Shown here: piece after piece, positions 7,235 through 15,696 of the stretch
Position numbering within the stretch: position 1 is the stretch's first letter
Layout: each line of letters opens with the position of its first letter
Assembly (NCBI GenBank): GCA_012839925.1
Contig: DUMJ01000002.1
Coordinates: 1-32,935, forward strand
Reading direction: 5' to 3'
Source: a bacterium
GTDB lineage: Bacteria > DUMJ01
DNA length: 32,935 nucleotides
Notes under the pieces: model-generated
Told to the model about the DNA's origin: nothing
Database searches by the model: none
The model's input: the letters and a program-made list of their open reading frames with translations, nothing else
Program-made: the position numbers and the translations under genes

Positions 7235-8470
7235 CTAAAATTTTATAAGTTCTCCTTCTTCGTCAAGTATATCTGTAAAGTCTCCAATGATTTCAATTCT
7301 ATCCTTTATCTCTTCCAGGACACTTCTGGATATGTATAATTCGTTCAGACTCAGAGTATTTTTTATCCTTATTATCCTCGCATTCGGTATATCTATGGGT
7401 CCACAGGTCATTAGAGCCCATTCAATAGCTGTTTTAGAGTCTTCAGCTATTACCGGTATCTTCCCCCTATGTAAGAATGTGCTTGTAACAGCATTTTGAT
7501 ACGTAGCATTGAAATCTATCTTATTGACCAATCTTCTGGTTGTGAGATCAGCCAAACCTATGCCTATAGCATTACCATGTGCCTTCTCCGTAAGGTCGGT
7601 GACAACTATTCTTGTGATCTTTGGTTTTTCAGGTTCCGTCTCTCCATCGATATATATCCTTCCAATAATATTGGTATCCATACCAGCACCGCTTATATCT
7701 TTACCCATCTCATCCACTATTAATAGATCCAATTTATCAACCGGCAGGCGGGGCATATTTCCCCTCGCTATATCAAGCAGCCTTTTATCTTCTCTCTCAA
7801 AATCTTCAGGTTTTGCCGCAGAGATGACCATGGTTTCATCATATGCATTCTCCACTATACCTATACCAAGTATAATATTCCCGTATTCTATAATTCTTTT
7901 CGCTGTGGGTGGGATTAAATATTTCAAGCCATAAGTCCCGAATCTATGTATCTCTATAGCCTGTTTATGCTTTCCAAGCCCTATCACGCACATTTTCAAA
8001 AGACCACTCTCTATATCCCCGTGAAAGTCTGTGTGTGGCTTTATCCTGTTTATAACGATAGTCCCATCTGCAGAATAGGCGAGTTTATCCATATAAACTT
8101 TATTCTCCAGCCCATTCGATGGGAGCTCCACCACCTCCATAGATGACCTGATAGGAGCCCCCGTATACTCCTCTGTTATACCATAACTCTCCAGTAATTC
8201 TTTTTGCCCTTCAGCGGTTGCACCTCCATGACTACCCATAGCGGGAACAATAAATGGTCTCCCCCCAAACTCTTTGACTACCTCCACAGTAGCCTTGACA
8301 ATCCTGTGTATATTTCTTATCCCTCTACTTCCAGCAGCGATGGCTATATATGAACCAGGTTTTATCCTTACCTCCGATCCCAGTATCTCCTCTCTCACCT
8401 TCCCTTCAATATCCTCTATATGCTCTCTGTTAAAAAACTGTCTAACCTTTATCAGCCCTGGAATCTCCAT
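7235..8470 (-). CDS. LarA-family nickel-pincer racemase homologue
   Basis: The 411-residue product matches the LarA/DUF2088 fold: AIAAGSRGIRNI near 43-54, PAMGSHGGATAEGQ near 76-89, and the hallmark NRIKPHTDFHGDIESGLLKM (141-160) continuing into GLGKHKQA. Family members hold a nickel-pincer nucleotide on a lysine and racemise or epimerise 2-hydroxy acids; the cofactor-making genes (larB, larC, larE) are not in the window. The frame is open from 8530, but that extension would lie upstream of the predicted transcription start. AAGGAGAG precedes ATG at 8470, so I chose it. Being first in an operon with an acid-sugar kinase suggests a sugar-acid substrate rather than lactate. Confidence 0.8.
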   Translation of the reverse strand: MEIPGLIKVRQFFNREHIEDIEGKVREEILGSEVRIKPGSYIAIAAGSRGIRNIHRIVKATVEVVKEFGGRPFIVPAMGSHGGATAEGQKELLESYGITEEYTGAPIRSSMEVVELPSNGLENKVYMDKLAYSADGTIVINRIKPHTDFHGDIESGLLKMCVIGLGKHKQAIEIHRFGTYGLKYLIPPTAKRIIEYGNIILGIGIVENAYDETMVISAAKPEDFEREDKRLLDIARGNMPRLPVDKLDLLIVDEMGKDISGAGMDTNIIGRIYIDGETEPEKPKITRIVVTDLTEKAHGNAIGIGLADLTTRRLVNKIDFNATYQNAVTSTFLHRGKIPVIAEDSKTAIEWALMTCGPIDIPNARIIRIKNTLSLNELYISRSVLEEIKDRIEIIGDFTDILDEEGELIKF

Positions 8471-8501
8471 ATCTCTCTCCTTATAACTTTGATATGAATC
8501 T

Positions 8502-8530
8502 ATATTAACATACAGGATTTCTGTATGCAA
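8502..8530 (-). promoter_or_regulatory. Minus-strand promoter with palindromic operator
   Basis: On the minus strand TTGCAT (8530-8525) and TAATAT (8507-8502) are 17 bp apart. A 19-bp palindrome, CATACAG-N5-CTGTATG (8509-8527), fills the spacer and touches the -35. It lies between the divergent LarA operon and the PqaA-like gene, so one regulator could control both. A weaker plus-strand -10 (TAAAAT, 8549-8554) may serve the other gene. Confidence 0.55.
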
Positions 8531-8574
8531 AATTTCTAAAAAAAGTGTTAAAATATAAACAGGAGGTGATTGGC

Positions 8575-9858
8575 ATGAAGAAGATGGTAAAGATACTGGT
8601 ACTTACTTCCCTCTTCATCTTTTTAATTTCAAATGCCTATGGGCAGACTCTTATAGATTATGTAGGTAAAGATGATGGGTGCTTTAGCTGGGAGATTATA
8701 TCCAGGGAGGATGTAGAAGGGGCGACTATCTTTAATATCAACCTGGTCTCTCAGAGATGGAAGGACATAGTCTGGTCTCATAGACTTGTGATAGGTGTCC
8801 CAAAAACTATTATTAATCCAAAAACAGGCGTGCTTTTTATAACGGGTAGCTGGGGAGGATATGATAGCGAGGAGGTCCTCTATATAAAAGAGATGACCAG
8901 AAATCTGGGATGTGTTGCTGCTGTTTTATTTGATGTACCCAATCAACCTCTGTTTGGTGGATTGAGAGAAGATGCATTGATAGCCTATACCCTTGCCAGG
9001 TATGTAGAAACGGGCGATGAGGAATGGCCAATACTATTGCCTATGGCAAAGAGTGCGGTAAGGGCTATGACCGCCACTCAGGAGTTCTCAAAAAGAGAGC
9101 TTAATATTGATATAGAAGGTTTTCTTGTTACCGGTGCATCCAAGAGAGGGTGGACCACCTGGCTAACGGGTGCCTGTGATGGAAGGGTAAAGGGTATAGC
9201 CCCGATGGTGTATGATAACCTGAACATAAAGGCTCAGTTCAGCCACCAGCGAGAGATATGGCAGGACCTCAGCTTAAAACTTTATGACTACACCTCTCTG
9301 GACCTGGATAAACTGGCTGATTCTCCGATAGGTGAGAAAGTTCTCTCTATAATAGACCCATATTATTACAGAGAGCGACTGACAGTTCCAAAACTTATAA
9401 TTAACGGTTCAAATGACCCATACTGGTCTATAGATGCTATAAATCTCTACTTTAAAGACCTTCCAGGTGAGAAGTATGTATTATATGTTCCAAATTCTGG
9501 ACATAATCTGGAAGATAGAGAAAGAGTTTTAAAGGATGTATTTGCCTTCTACCTCTATACGGCTGGAAGAATTCCATTCCCGAAGATAGGGTATGAAACA
9601 GTTGAGGACGATACATCCATAAATCTTATTCTTAAATCGGATATAAAGCCGGCGAAGGTTGGACTTTGGTATGCAGAATCGGATAATAAAAACTTTGTCC
9701 ATTCTGTATGGAAATATATAGAGGCAGAAGAATCCGAAGATAAATATACTGTCAGGCTGGAAAGACCTGAAGATAAGAGCTTAGCCTTCTTTGGGGAGTT
9801 CTACTATAATATAGGTGGAGTGGAGCTTTATCTCTGTACTCCAGCCAGCCTGAGATAA
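8575..9858 (+). CDS. Secreted PqaA-like alpha/beta hydrolase
   Basis: The 427-residue protein begins with a signal peptide (residues 1-23, likely cut after AYG). It matches the PhoPQ-activated pathogenicity-related (PqaA) family, an alpha/beta hydrolase group. The nucleophile elbow is GASKRGW (Ser189), the acid probably D281 in NGSNDPYW, and the histidine H310 in NSGHNL. ITGSWGGYD near residue 89 may form the oxyanion side. The frame opens at 8545, but AGGAGGTGA precedes ATG at 8575. It should act outside the cytoplasmic membrane. The family name reflects Salmonella regulation and does not imply virulence here; the substrate is unknown. It diverges from the LarA operon and converges with the MFS gene, two bases away. 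Confidence 0.8.
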   Translation: MKKMVKILVLTSLFIFLISNAYGQTLIDYVGKDDGCFSWEIISREDVEGATIFNINLVSQRWKDIVWSHRLVIGVPKTIINPKTGVLFITGSWGGYDSEEVLYIKEMTRNLGCVAAVLFDVPNQPLFGGLREDALIAYTLARYVETGDEEWPILLPMAKSAVRAMTATQEFSKRELNIDIEGFLVTGASKRGWTTWLTGACDGRVKGIAPMVYDNLNIKAQFSHQREIWQDLSLKLYDYTSLDLDKLADSPIGEKVLSIIDPYYYRERLTVPKLIINGSNDPYWSIDAINLYFKDLPGEKYVLYVPNSGHNLEDRERVLKDVFAFYLYTAGRIPFPKIGYETVEDDTSINLILKSDIKPAKVGLWYAESDNKNFVHSVWKYIEAEESEDKYTVRLERPEDKSLAFFGEFYYNIGGVELYLCTPASLR

Positions 9859-9860
9859 TC

Positions 9861-10994
9861 CTACAGGACCAGCAGCATCCCTACTGCAGCTATTATACCC
9901 ATCGCTCCCCCAAAATAGAATGCGGCACTGGCTGAGACTGTATTCCATAAGAGCCCTGCAATGAATGATGCTGGCAATAGTCCTATACCTTCTAGTGTTG
10001 CATGAAGACCTATTAAAGTTGCCCTTGTTTCTACAGGGGCTATATCGGATATAAGGGCTTTCTGTACGCCTTCGGTAAGACCTATATAGATACCGTAAAG
10101 ACCAAAGAGTAACCAGAGGTAGGATGCATTGCCCACGATAGCAAATCCCAGATATACAAGTCCATAAAAGAGATATCCTGTTACAATAAGTCTTTTCCTC
10201 CCTATCCTGTCTGATAGCCTTCCGGCAGGATAGGCAAATATCATATATACGATGTTATAGGCAAGATAGAGTAGCAGGACAGTCGTATCATTAAATCCCA
10301 TATCCTTTGCCCTGAGAAGTAAGAACTGGTTGGAAGAGTTGCCAAGTGTGAAGATGAGGGTAACTATCAGAAACCCCTTAAGTCTTCTATCCAGCAATGA
10401 CCATTTCAATACAGGTTTAGAAGCATCCGAACTCTTAAGCTTTTTAGTCTCCCTTACAAAAAGAAGAGCAGCTACACCAAGAAAGGCAGGGATGAGGGAA
10501 TAGAGGAATACTCTAGAATAATCCCCTGAGAATCTGGTAAGGAAATAATATGCTAACAGCACACCTGTAGCTGCACCAAGGGTATCCATTGCCCTGTGAA
10601 GCCCAAAGGCGCTTCCCCTCCTGGTGGAATCAGTAGAATCTGCTATCAGGGCATCCCTTGGGGCGGTCCTTATCCCCTTACCGAATCTATCAATCCATCT
10701 ACCGATGAATACCAAACCCCAGGAGTTGGATAGATATAAAAATATCTTGCCTATAGTCGAAGACCCATAACCCAGAATAGCTAGAGGCTTTCTTCTACCC
10801 ACTAGGTCTGAGATATAACCTGAAAATACCCTGAGTAGACTTGCAGTACTCTCTGCTACCCCCTCTATTAATCCTACTATTGCTGGACTGGCACCAAGTT
10901 TAGCAGTGAGATAAAGAGGGACAAGAGGGTACACCATCTCGGTGCTTATATCAGTGAGAAGACTAACTATACCAAGGATTATGACATTAAACAT
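9861..10994 (-). CDS. Major facilitator superfamily transporter
   Basis: The 377-residue protein has about eleven to twelve hydrophobic helices in two halves. Loop motifs of the superfamily are visible: SGYISDLVGRRKPLAI (around 58-73) and, in the second half, AGRLSDRIGRKRLIV. IGRWIDRFGKGIRTAPRDAL in the second loop is typical of a drug/metabolite-antiporter-like subgroup. Substrate and direction cannot be read from sequence. The start follows GGGAGGAGA, diverging from the mannosidase gene across 111 bp. Nothing in its neighbours fixes its role; sugar or organic-acid export is possible. Confidence 0.85.
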   Translation of the reverse strand: MFNVIILGIVSLLTDISTEMVYPLVPLYLTAKLGASPAIVGLIEGVAESTASLLRVFSGYISDLVGRRKPLAILGYGSSTIGKIFLYLSNSWGLVFIGRWIDRFGKGIRTAPRDALIADSTDSTRRGSAFGLHRAMDTLGAATGVLLAYYFLTRFSGDYSRVFLYSLIPAFLGVAALLFVRETKKLKSSDASKPVLKWSLLDRRLKGFLIVTLIFTLGNSSNQFLLLRAKDMGFNDTTVLLLYLAYNIVYMIFAYPAGRLSDRIGRKRLIVTGYLFYGLVYLGFAIVGNASYLWLLFGLYGIYIGLTEGVQKALISDIAPVETRATLIGLHATLEGIGLLPASFIAGLLWNTVSASAAFYFGGAMGIIAAVGMLLVL

Positions 10995-11105
10995 ATTCTC
11001 CTCCCACCAGTAAATTTGTATTTAATTTAATTATTATATCAAAATCTTAGAAATTATGATAATATTAGAAAGATTAAAAGAATATGAAGAGGGAGGAACA
11101 GAATT

Positions 11106-13829
11106 ATGGAAGATTTATTAAAGAAGCTAGATGAGAAACTGGAGGATGCAGGCTGGGAATTGAAGAGATTTAAATATGAGGTAAAATTTGCATTGAGGCT
11201 GGCAAATGCCTTTCCAGAAAAGAAGGTGGAATGGGAGAAACTTATAGAAGAGGCGTTGAATCTGGTAATTGAAAATCTAGGGAAAAAAGACTTGAAAAGT
11301 CTTATAGAAGAAGCTGAGAATCATCTTTCCCCTGTAGGAGAGGTTGCCAAGACATTCACCATCCATTATGTGGGACATGCCCATATAGATATGAACTGGT
11401 TATGGGACTGGCCAGAGACAGTAGATACTACATACAAGACATTTACCACTGCAATGAAACTTATGGATGAATTTCCTGACTTTAAATTCTCCCAGAGCCA
11501 GACTTCTGTCTATTCTGCCATCGAAAAGTACAGTCCGGAAACCTTTGAGATGATAAAAAAGAAGGTGAAAGATGGACAATGGGAAGTGACAGCCAACTCC
11601 TGGGTAGAGGGTGATAAGAACCTTGCCAGTGGAGAATCCATGGTAAGACATATGCTCTATACAAAGAGATACTTTAAAGAAAAATTCGGCTTTTCTTATG
11701 ATAGAGTGAAGATAGATTGGGAGCCGGACACCTTTGGTCATCACTGGATGCATCCACAGATATTGAAGAAGGCAGGGATAACAAGATACTACTTCTGCAG
11801 AGCGGGAAGGGGTCAGCGTATATTCTGGTGGTCTGCCCCCGATGGTTCAAGAGTCCTGGCATGGGATGATAAAAAGCTGTGGTACCTTGGACCTGTAAAA
11901 CCCGAGGACGTTTTGGAGTCAGTGGAGCTGTATGAAAAAACGGGAATGAAGGATTATATGATTGTCTATGGGGTTGGCGACCATGGTGGAGGACCAACAA
12001 GGAGAGATTTACAGCTTATACAGGAGATGAAGAGCTGGAAGATATTTCCTAAGGTGAAGTGCAGCACTACTGATGAATATTTCTCCATAGCAGAAAAATA
12101 TGGAGATAGATTCCCCGTTGTAAACGACGAATTAAATTTTGTATTCAGAGGTTGCTATACATCACAGAGTAATATAAAAGAGGCAAACAGGAAGGCAGAA
12201 AACTTGCTAACCTCTGCAGAGGTAATAGCCATTGTGTCAGATAAGCTGACAGGACAATTCCCACCAAAAGAACTCCTGGATGAGGCATGGATAAATACTC
12301 TATTCAATCAGTTCCATGATATACTGCCGGGTTCTGGCATACCTGATACATACAAATATGCCCAGGGACTTTTCCAGAATGCAAAAGCCGGCGGGAATAT
12401 GGTAAAAGAGTTAGCATTAAAGGCGATGGTGGGAGAGGTAGATACAGATGCAGGCTGCAAAGTAAAGAATGTTCCTATATTAGTTTTTAATCCATTACCC
12501 TGGAAGAGGACAGATCTGGTGGTGGCAGATATATATTACGCCTTCGGGGAAAAAGACAGACTGTCTCTTATCGATGATGCAGGAAGGGTTATTCCTGTTC
12601 AGTATAAAGAGTATTCTTTCTTCCAAAAGGCATTGAGAGCTACATTCGTAGCAGAAGATATACCTGGATATGGGTATAAGACGTACTATCTGAAATATGC
12701 TGAAGATGAAGAGATTACTTCACAGGTATCGGTAACCGATATGTATACTGGACAGGTAACAGAGAGCGGAGTAAGGGCAAGCTCCAAATATAAATTAGAG
12801 AATCAATTCTATAGACTTACCTTAAATGCAGGTTTAGGTGGAATAACAAGTATAGTAGATAAAGCTACTGGGAAAGAGATACTTCCTAAAGGTGGGGTAG
12901 CAGGTCTATTGCAGATACTATATGAAGCCCCGCACCCTGCGAGTGCCTGGGAGATAGGACAGATAATAAGGACAATAAACCTGGATAGTGGAGCAACTCT
13001 GGAGATAGTAGAGAGTGGACCTTCAAGGGTTATAGTGAGGAGCCGTAGAAGGTATAACGAATCAGAATTTATCCTTGATATTATACTGAGTAATAATGTT
13101 CCGAGGATAGATTTTAGACTTGAGATATTCTGGCTTGAAAGAGGAAGTAAAGAGATTGGTGTTCCTATGTTAAAGGTAGGATTTCCTGTAGATATTACAA
13201 AGGGTAAAGCGAGGTTTGATATACCATTTGGAAGTATAGAAAGAATTCCTGATGGTAATGAGGTCCCATCTCAGAAGTGGGTTGACCTTACCGGTATAGA
13301 TAGTGGTGGAGATAAGATGGGAATAACTCTTTTAAATAACTGTAAGTATGGGTTTGATGTAACTGAAAATACGATCAGGATGACACTGCTGAGAAGTTCT
13401 TATGAACCAGACCCGGTGCCAGAAAGAGGTAAATATGAGTTTCAATTCTCCCTGTGTCCCCACATAGGGGAACTAAAACCAGCAAAACTTATAAAACTGG
13501 GTAATGAATTTAACTATCCATTGGTTCCATATGTGACAGATATTCACAGGGGCAGATTGGATAAGTCTATAGAGATTATAAACGTAGAGCCTGAAAATGC
13601 TATGGTATCCATAATGAAAAAGGCAGAGGATAATGATGATATTATACTAAGGATATATGAAACAGACGGAGTTGAAACCCGGGCTAAGATAAACCTCAAC
13701 CTGTCCTGTGGATCTTATGTTGAGACCGATCTTTTAGAACAGCCTGTGGGAGAAGAAAAATCATTAATCGGGAGAACCATCCAGGTAACTCTTAAACCTT
13801 ATGAGATAAAGACATTGAGGATAAAATAG
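11106..13829 (+). CDS. GH38 alpha-mannosidase
   Basis: This 907-residue enzyme has full family length. The metal-binding start HAHIDMNWLWDW is at 91-102 and the catalytic block WEPDTFGHH at 205-213, with D208 as predicted nucleophile and D95 plus H91/H93 as zinc ligands. FHDILPGSG, also conserved, lies near residue 400. A beta-rich C-terminal half completes the GH38 plan. It removes alpha-linked mannose from oligosaccharides or glycans by a retaining mechanism. There is no signal peptide, so it is cytoplasmic, and its substrate must be imported or internal. AGGGAGGA precedes the ATG. The next gene begins 27 bp downstream and is likely co-transcribed. Confidence 0.92.
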   Translation: MEDLLKKLDEKLEDAGWELKRFKYEVKFALRLANAFPEKKVEWEKLIEEALNLVIENLGKKDLKSLIEEAENHLSPVGEVAKTFTIHYVGHAHIDMNWLWDWPETVDTTYKTFTTAMKLMDEFPDFKFSQSQTSVYSAIEKYSPETFEMIKKKVKDGQWEVTANSWVEGDKNLASGESMVRHMLYTKRYFKEKFGFSYDRVKIDWEPDTFGHHWMHPQILKKAGITRYYFCRAGRGQRIFWWSAPDGSRVLAWDDKKLWYLGPVKPEDVLESVELYEKTGMKDYMIVYGVGDHGGGPTRRDLQLIQEMKSWKIFPKVKCSTTDEYFSIAEKYGDRFPVVNDELNFVFRGCYTSQSNIKEANRKAENLLTSAEVIAIVSDKLTGQFPPKELLDEAWINTLFNQFHDILPGSGIPDTYKYAQGLFQNAKAGGNMVKELALKAMVGEVDTDAGCKVKNVPILVFNPLPWKRTDLVVADIYYAFGEKDRLSLIDDAGRVIPVQYKEYSFFQKALRATFVAEDIPGYGYKTYYLKYAEDEEITSQVSVTDMYTGQVTESGVRASSKYKLENQFYRLTLNAGLGGITSIVDKATGKEILPKGGVAGLLQILYEAPHPASAWEIGQIIRTINLDSGATLEIVESGPSRVIVRSRRRYNESEFILDIILSNNVPRIDFRLEIFWLERGSKEIGVPMLKVGFPVDITKGKARFDIPFGSIERIPDGNEVPSQKWVDLTGIDSGGDKMGITLLNNCKYGFDVTENTIRMTLLRSSYEPDPVPERGKYEFQFSLCPHIGELKPAKLIKLGNEFNYPLVPYVTDIHRGRLDKSIEIINVEPENAMVSIMKKAEDNDDIILRIYETDGVETRAKINLNLSCGSYVETDLLEQPVGEEKSLIGRTIQVTLKPYEIKTLRIK

Positions 13830-13856
13830 GGTTATATTGCACTTAGGAGATAAAAA

Positions 13857-15599
13857 ATGATGAAGAAGCCTGATATTATCGTATTATTGATCCTTATATC
13901 AGCTGTTACCCTTAGTTTTGTCTCCGCCAGGTTTATCTCAGATATGTTTATTGCAATTATAGTTACCGTATGTATTCTCTGTATCGGGGGCTTTCTTGCA
14001 GTCAAAAGTTCGCAGAGCAGAGAGAATATATCGGAAGGCTATGAAGATACGGATAGAACAACTCAGAAATTTATAGATCTAGCCAATCATATAGAAGAGA
14101 TAGCCAGGGAAGGTTTTACCAGATTTATAGAGGCAAGGGATAATGGAGATATAAAGAAGATAGCAGACTCTTTTAACTATCTGTTGAGAAGTACCAGAGA
14201 TTTTGTCAGAGAACTGGACAAAATGTCAGAAGATGTGCTTGGGGCAAGCAGAGAGCTGAGTAAAGCTATTCAAAGTACATCGGACTCTATGGAAGAGGTA
14301 AATAGTACATTACAGAGACTGGCAGAGACAACTGAGGAATTGAACCAGAATATTGAAGAGATAGATGAAGGGGCAAAAGAGGTAGGTAATCTAACCCAGG
14401 AAGGGCTCCGTTATATAGATGGGATGGGGAAGCAGATGAAGGAAATAATACAGACGGCAGAAGAGACTGCCAGCAGTATATCGGAATTAAATAATGTCTC
14501 TGAAGAGATAAGGAAGATACTCTATGTTATATCTGAGATAGCCGAACAGACAAATCTGCTGGCGTTAAATGCCACCATAGAAGCAGCTCATGCTGGAGAG
14601 CAGGGAAGAGGTTTTGCTGTGGTAGCCAATGAGATAAGACAACTGGCATCACGCACACAGCGATCTTTGGAAGACATAAGGCAGTTTATAAATAGATTCT
14701 CCGAAGAGACCTCCCGCGCAATTACCTCTATAAAGAACAATAACAGGCAGATTTCTGATGGAGAAAAGATTTTAAAAGATACATCTGATGCTTTCAGCGT
14801 GATAGCCTCTAATATAGAGGGTATAGTTTCAAGTATAGGTCAAATTGCCAGGGCTAGTGGAGAGATAACTTCTGGAACCAGAGAGATATCAGCTTCTACA
14901 GAACAGCAGACGGTTACCATATCAGAAATAAGTAGTATGGCAAATCGTCTGGCTGAGATAGCTGGTGAATTAAAGGAGAAACTGGCAGAATCCCAGTTTG
15001 GGGTCTCTGAGATAGAACTGGATTTAGACAAATATGATAGGGAGATAAAAAACCTCGACCCGAAGAAATTAGAAAGTCTCAGAGATGAGCTGGGTATAAG
15101 AAATAAATTTGTTATAAGTGTTATAGCCAGGTTAGAGCCTGTAAAAGGACATAGGTTTTTTATAAATGGGATAAAACAATTATTTACGAAATATAAAAAC
15201 CTGGCATGCCTGATAATAGGAGACGGCTCTTTAGAAGGAGAGCTTAAAGAGATTGTGGCAAGAGAAGGGCTAAAAGACAGGATAAAATTCCTCGGTTATA
15301 GGAAGGATATACCATATATACTGAGCATATCGGATCTGATTGTCCTTCCCTCAGAAAAAGAGGGTGTTCCACCAAAGATCATAGCCGAGGCTATGGCTAT
15401 GTCGAAACCAGTTGTAGCTACAGATGTGAGGGGAAGTAGATATTTGGTGAAGGATGGAGAAACAGGTATGCTGGTCAGGTATGGAGATGTGAACAGACTG
15501 GCGAGTGCTGTAGAGTTCTTTGTAAAAAATCCAGAGATGGGTAAAGATTATGGTAGAAATGGGAGAAGGCGTATAGAGAATCTTGTAAGACTTAATTAA
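13857..15599 (+). CDS. Chemoreceptor signalling domain fused to GT4 glycosyltransferase half
   Basis: The 580-residue protein joins two parts that are normally separate. Residues 7-24 and 29-48 form a membrane hairpin with almost no external loop, so there is no periplasmic sensor. Residues 65-125 are HAMP-like. Residues about 125-381 are a methyl-accepting chemotaxis signalling coiled coil whose conserved tip ([20 protein letters not shown], 227-246, continuing to RQLASR) is intact. After a linker, 405-580 are the sugar-nucleotide-binding lobe of a GT4 enzyme: [14 protein letters not shown] (419-432), [23 protein letters not shown], and [13 protein letters not shown] (502-514). The acceptor-binding lobe is absent, and the two acidic residues E502 and E511 are one residue further apart than usual. 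Catalysis is doubtful; ligand sensing is plausible. Confidence 0.85.
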   Translation: MMKKPDIIVLLILISAVTLSFVSARFISDMFIAIIVTVCILCIGGFLAVKSSQSRENISEGYEDTDRTTQKFIDLANHIEEIAREGFTRFIEARDNGDIKKIADSFNYLLRSTRDFVRELDKMSEDVLGASRELSKAIQSTSDSMEEVNSTLQRLAETTEELNQNIEEIDEGAKEVGNLTQEGLRYIDGMGKQMKEIIQTAEETASSISELNNVSEEIRKILYVISEIAEQTNLLALNATIEAAHAGEQGRGFAVVANEIRQLASRTQRSLEDIRQFINRFSEETSRAITSIKNNNRQISDGEKILKDTSDAFSVIASNIEGIVSSIGQIARASGEITSGTREISASTEQQTVTISEISSMANRLAEIAGELKEKLAESQFGVSEIELDLDKYDREIKNLDPKKLESLRDELGIRNKFVISVIARLEPVKGHRFFINGIKQLFTKYKNLACLIIGDGSLEGELKEIVAREGLKDRIKFLGYRKDIPYILSISDLIVLPSEKEGVPPKIIAEAMAMSKPVVATDVRGSRYLVKDGETGMLVRYGDVNRLASAVEFFVKNPEMGKDYGRNGRRRIENLVRLN

Positions 15600-15619
15600 G
15601 AGAGTATTGCTTGAATCTC

Positions 15620-15649
15620 TTGACAGTAGGGAGAGGTAACGTGTAAAAT
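15620..15649 (+). promoter_or_regulatory. Promoter of methyltransferase operon
   Basis: A consensus TTGACA (15620-15625) and TAAAAT (15644-15649) are 18 bp apart, with TG directly before the -10. It is the best-matching promoter in the window and lies 48 bp before the UroD-like gene. Confidence 0.65.
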
Positions 15650-15655
15650 TATAAG

Positions 15656-15680
15656 AAACTTTATATACTTGGTAAAGTTT
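15656..15680 (+). promoter_or_regulatory. Inverted repeat at the transcription start
   Basis: AAACTTTA and TAAAGTTT are perfect 8-bp arms around a 9-base centre, starting seven bases after the -10 element. It could be an operator covering the start site or a weak hairpin at the 5' end of the mRNA, ending shortly before the ribosome site (GAGGTG). Confidence 0.4.
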
Positions 15681-15696
15681 TTAATGAGGTGAACTA

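Noticed and set aside
7509..7934. Plus-strand frame of 141 codons opposite the LarA homologue
   Set aside because: It is a shadow of a well-supported gene, with no ribosome site and serine/isoleucine-rich antisense composition.
8471..8530. Twenty-residue N-terminal extension of the LarA homologue
   Set aside because: It would start at or before the predicted promoter -35, so it could not be transcribed from it; ATG 8470 has its own AAGGAGAG.
13857..15599. Two separate genes or a frameshift at the MCP-GT junction
   Set aside because: The frame is continuous with no internal stop, ribosome site or start near residues 380-410. An assembly chimera cannot be excluded from sequence alone.
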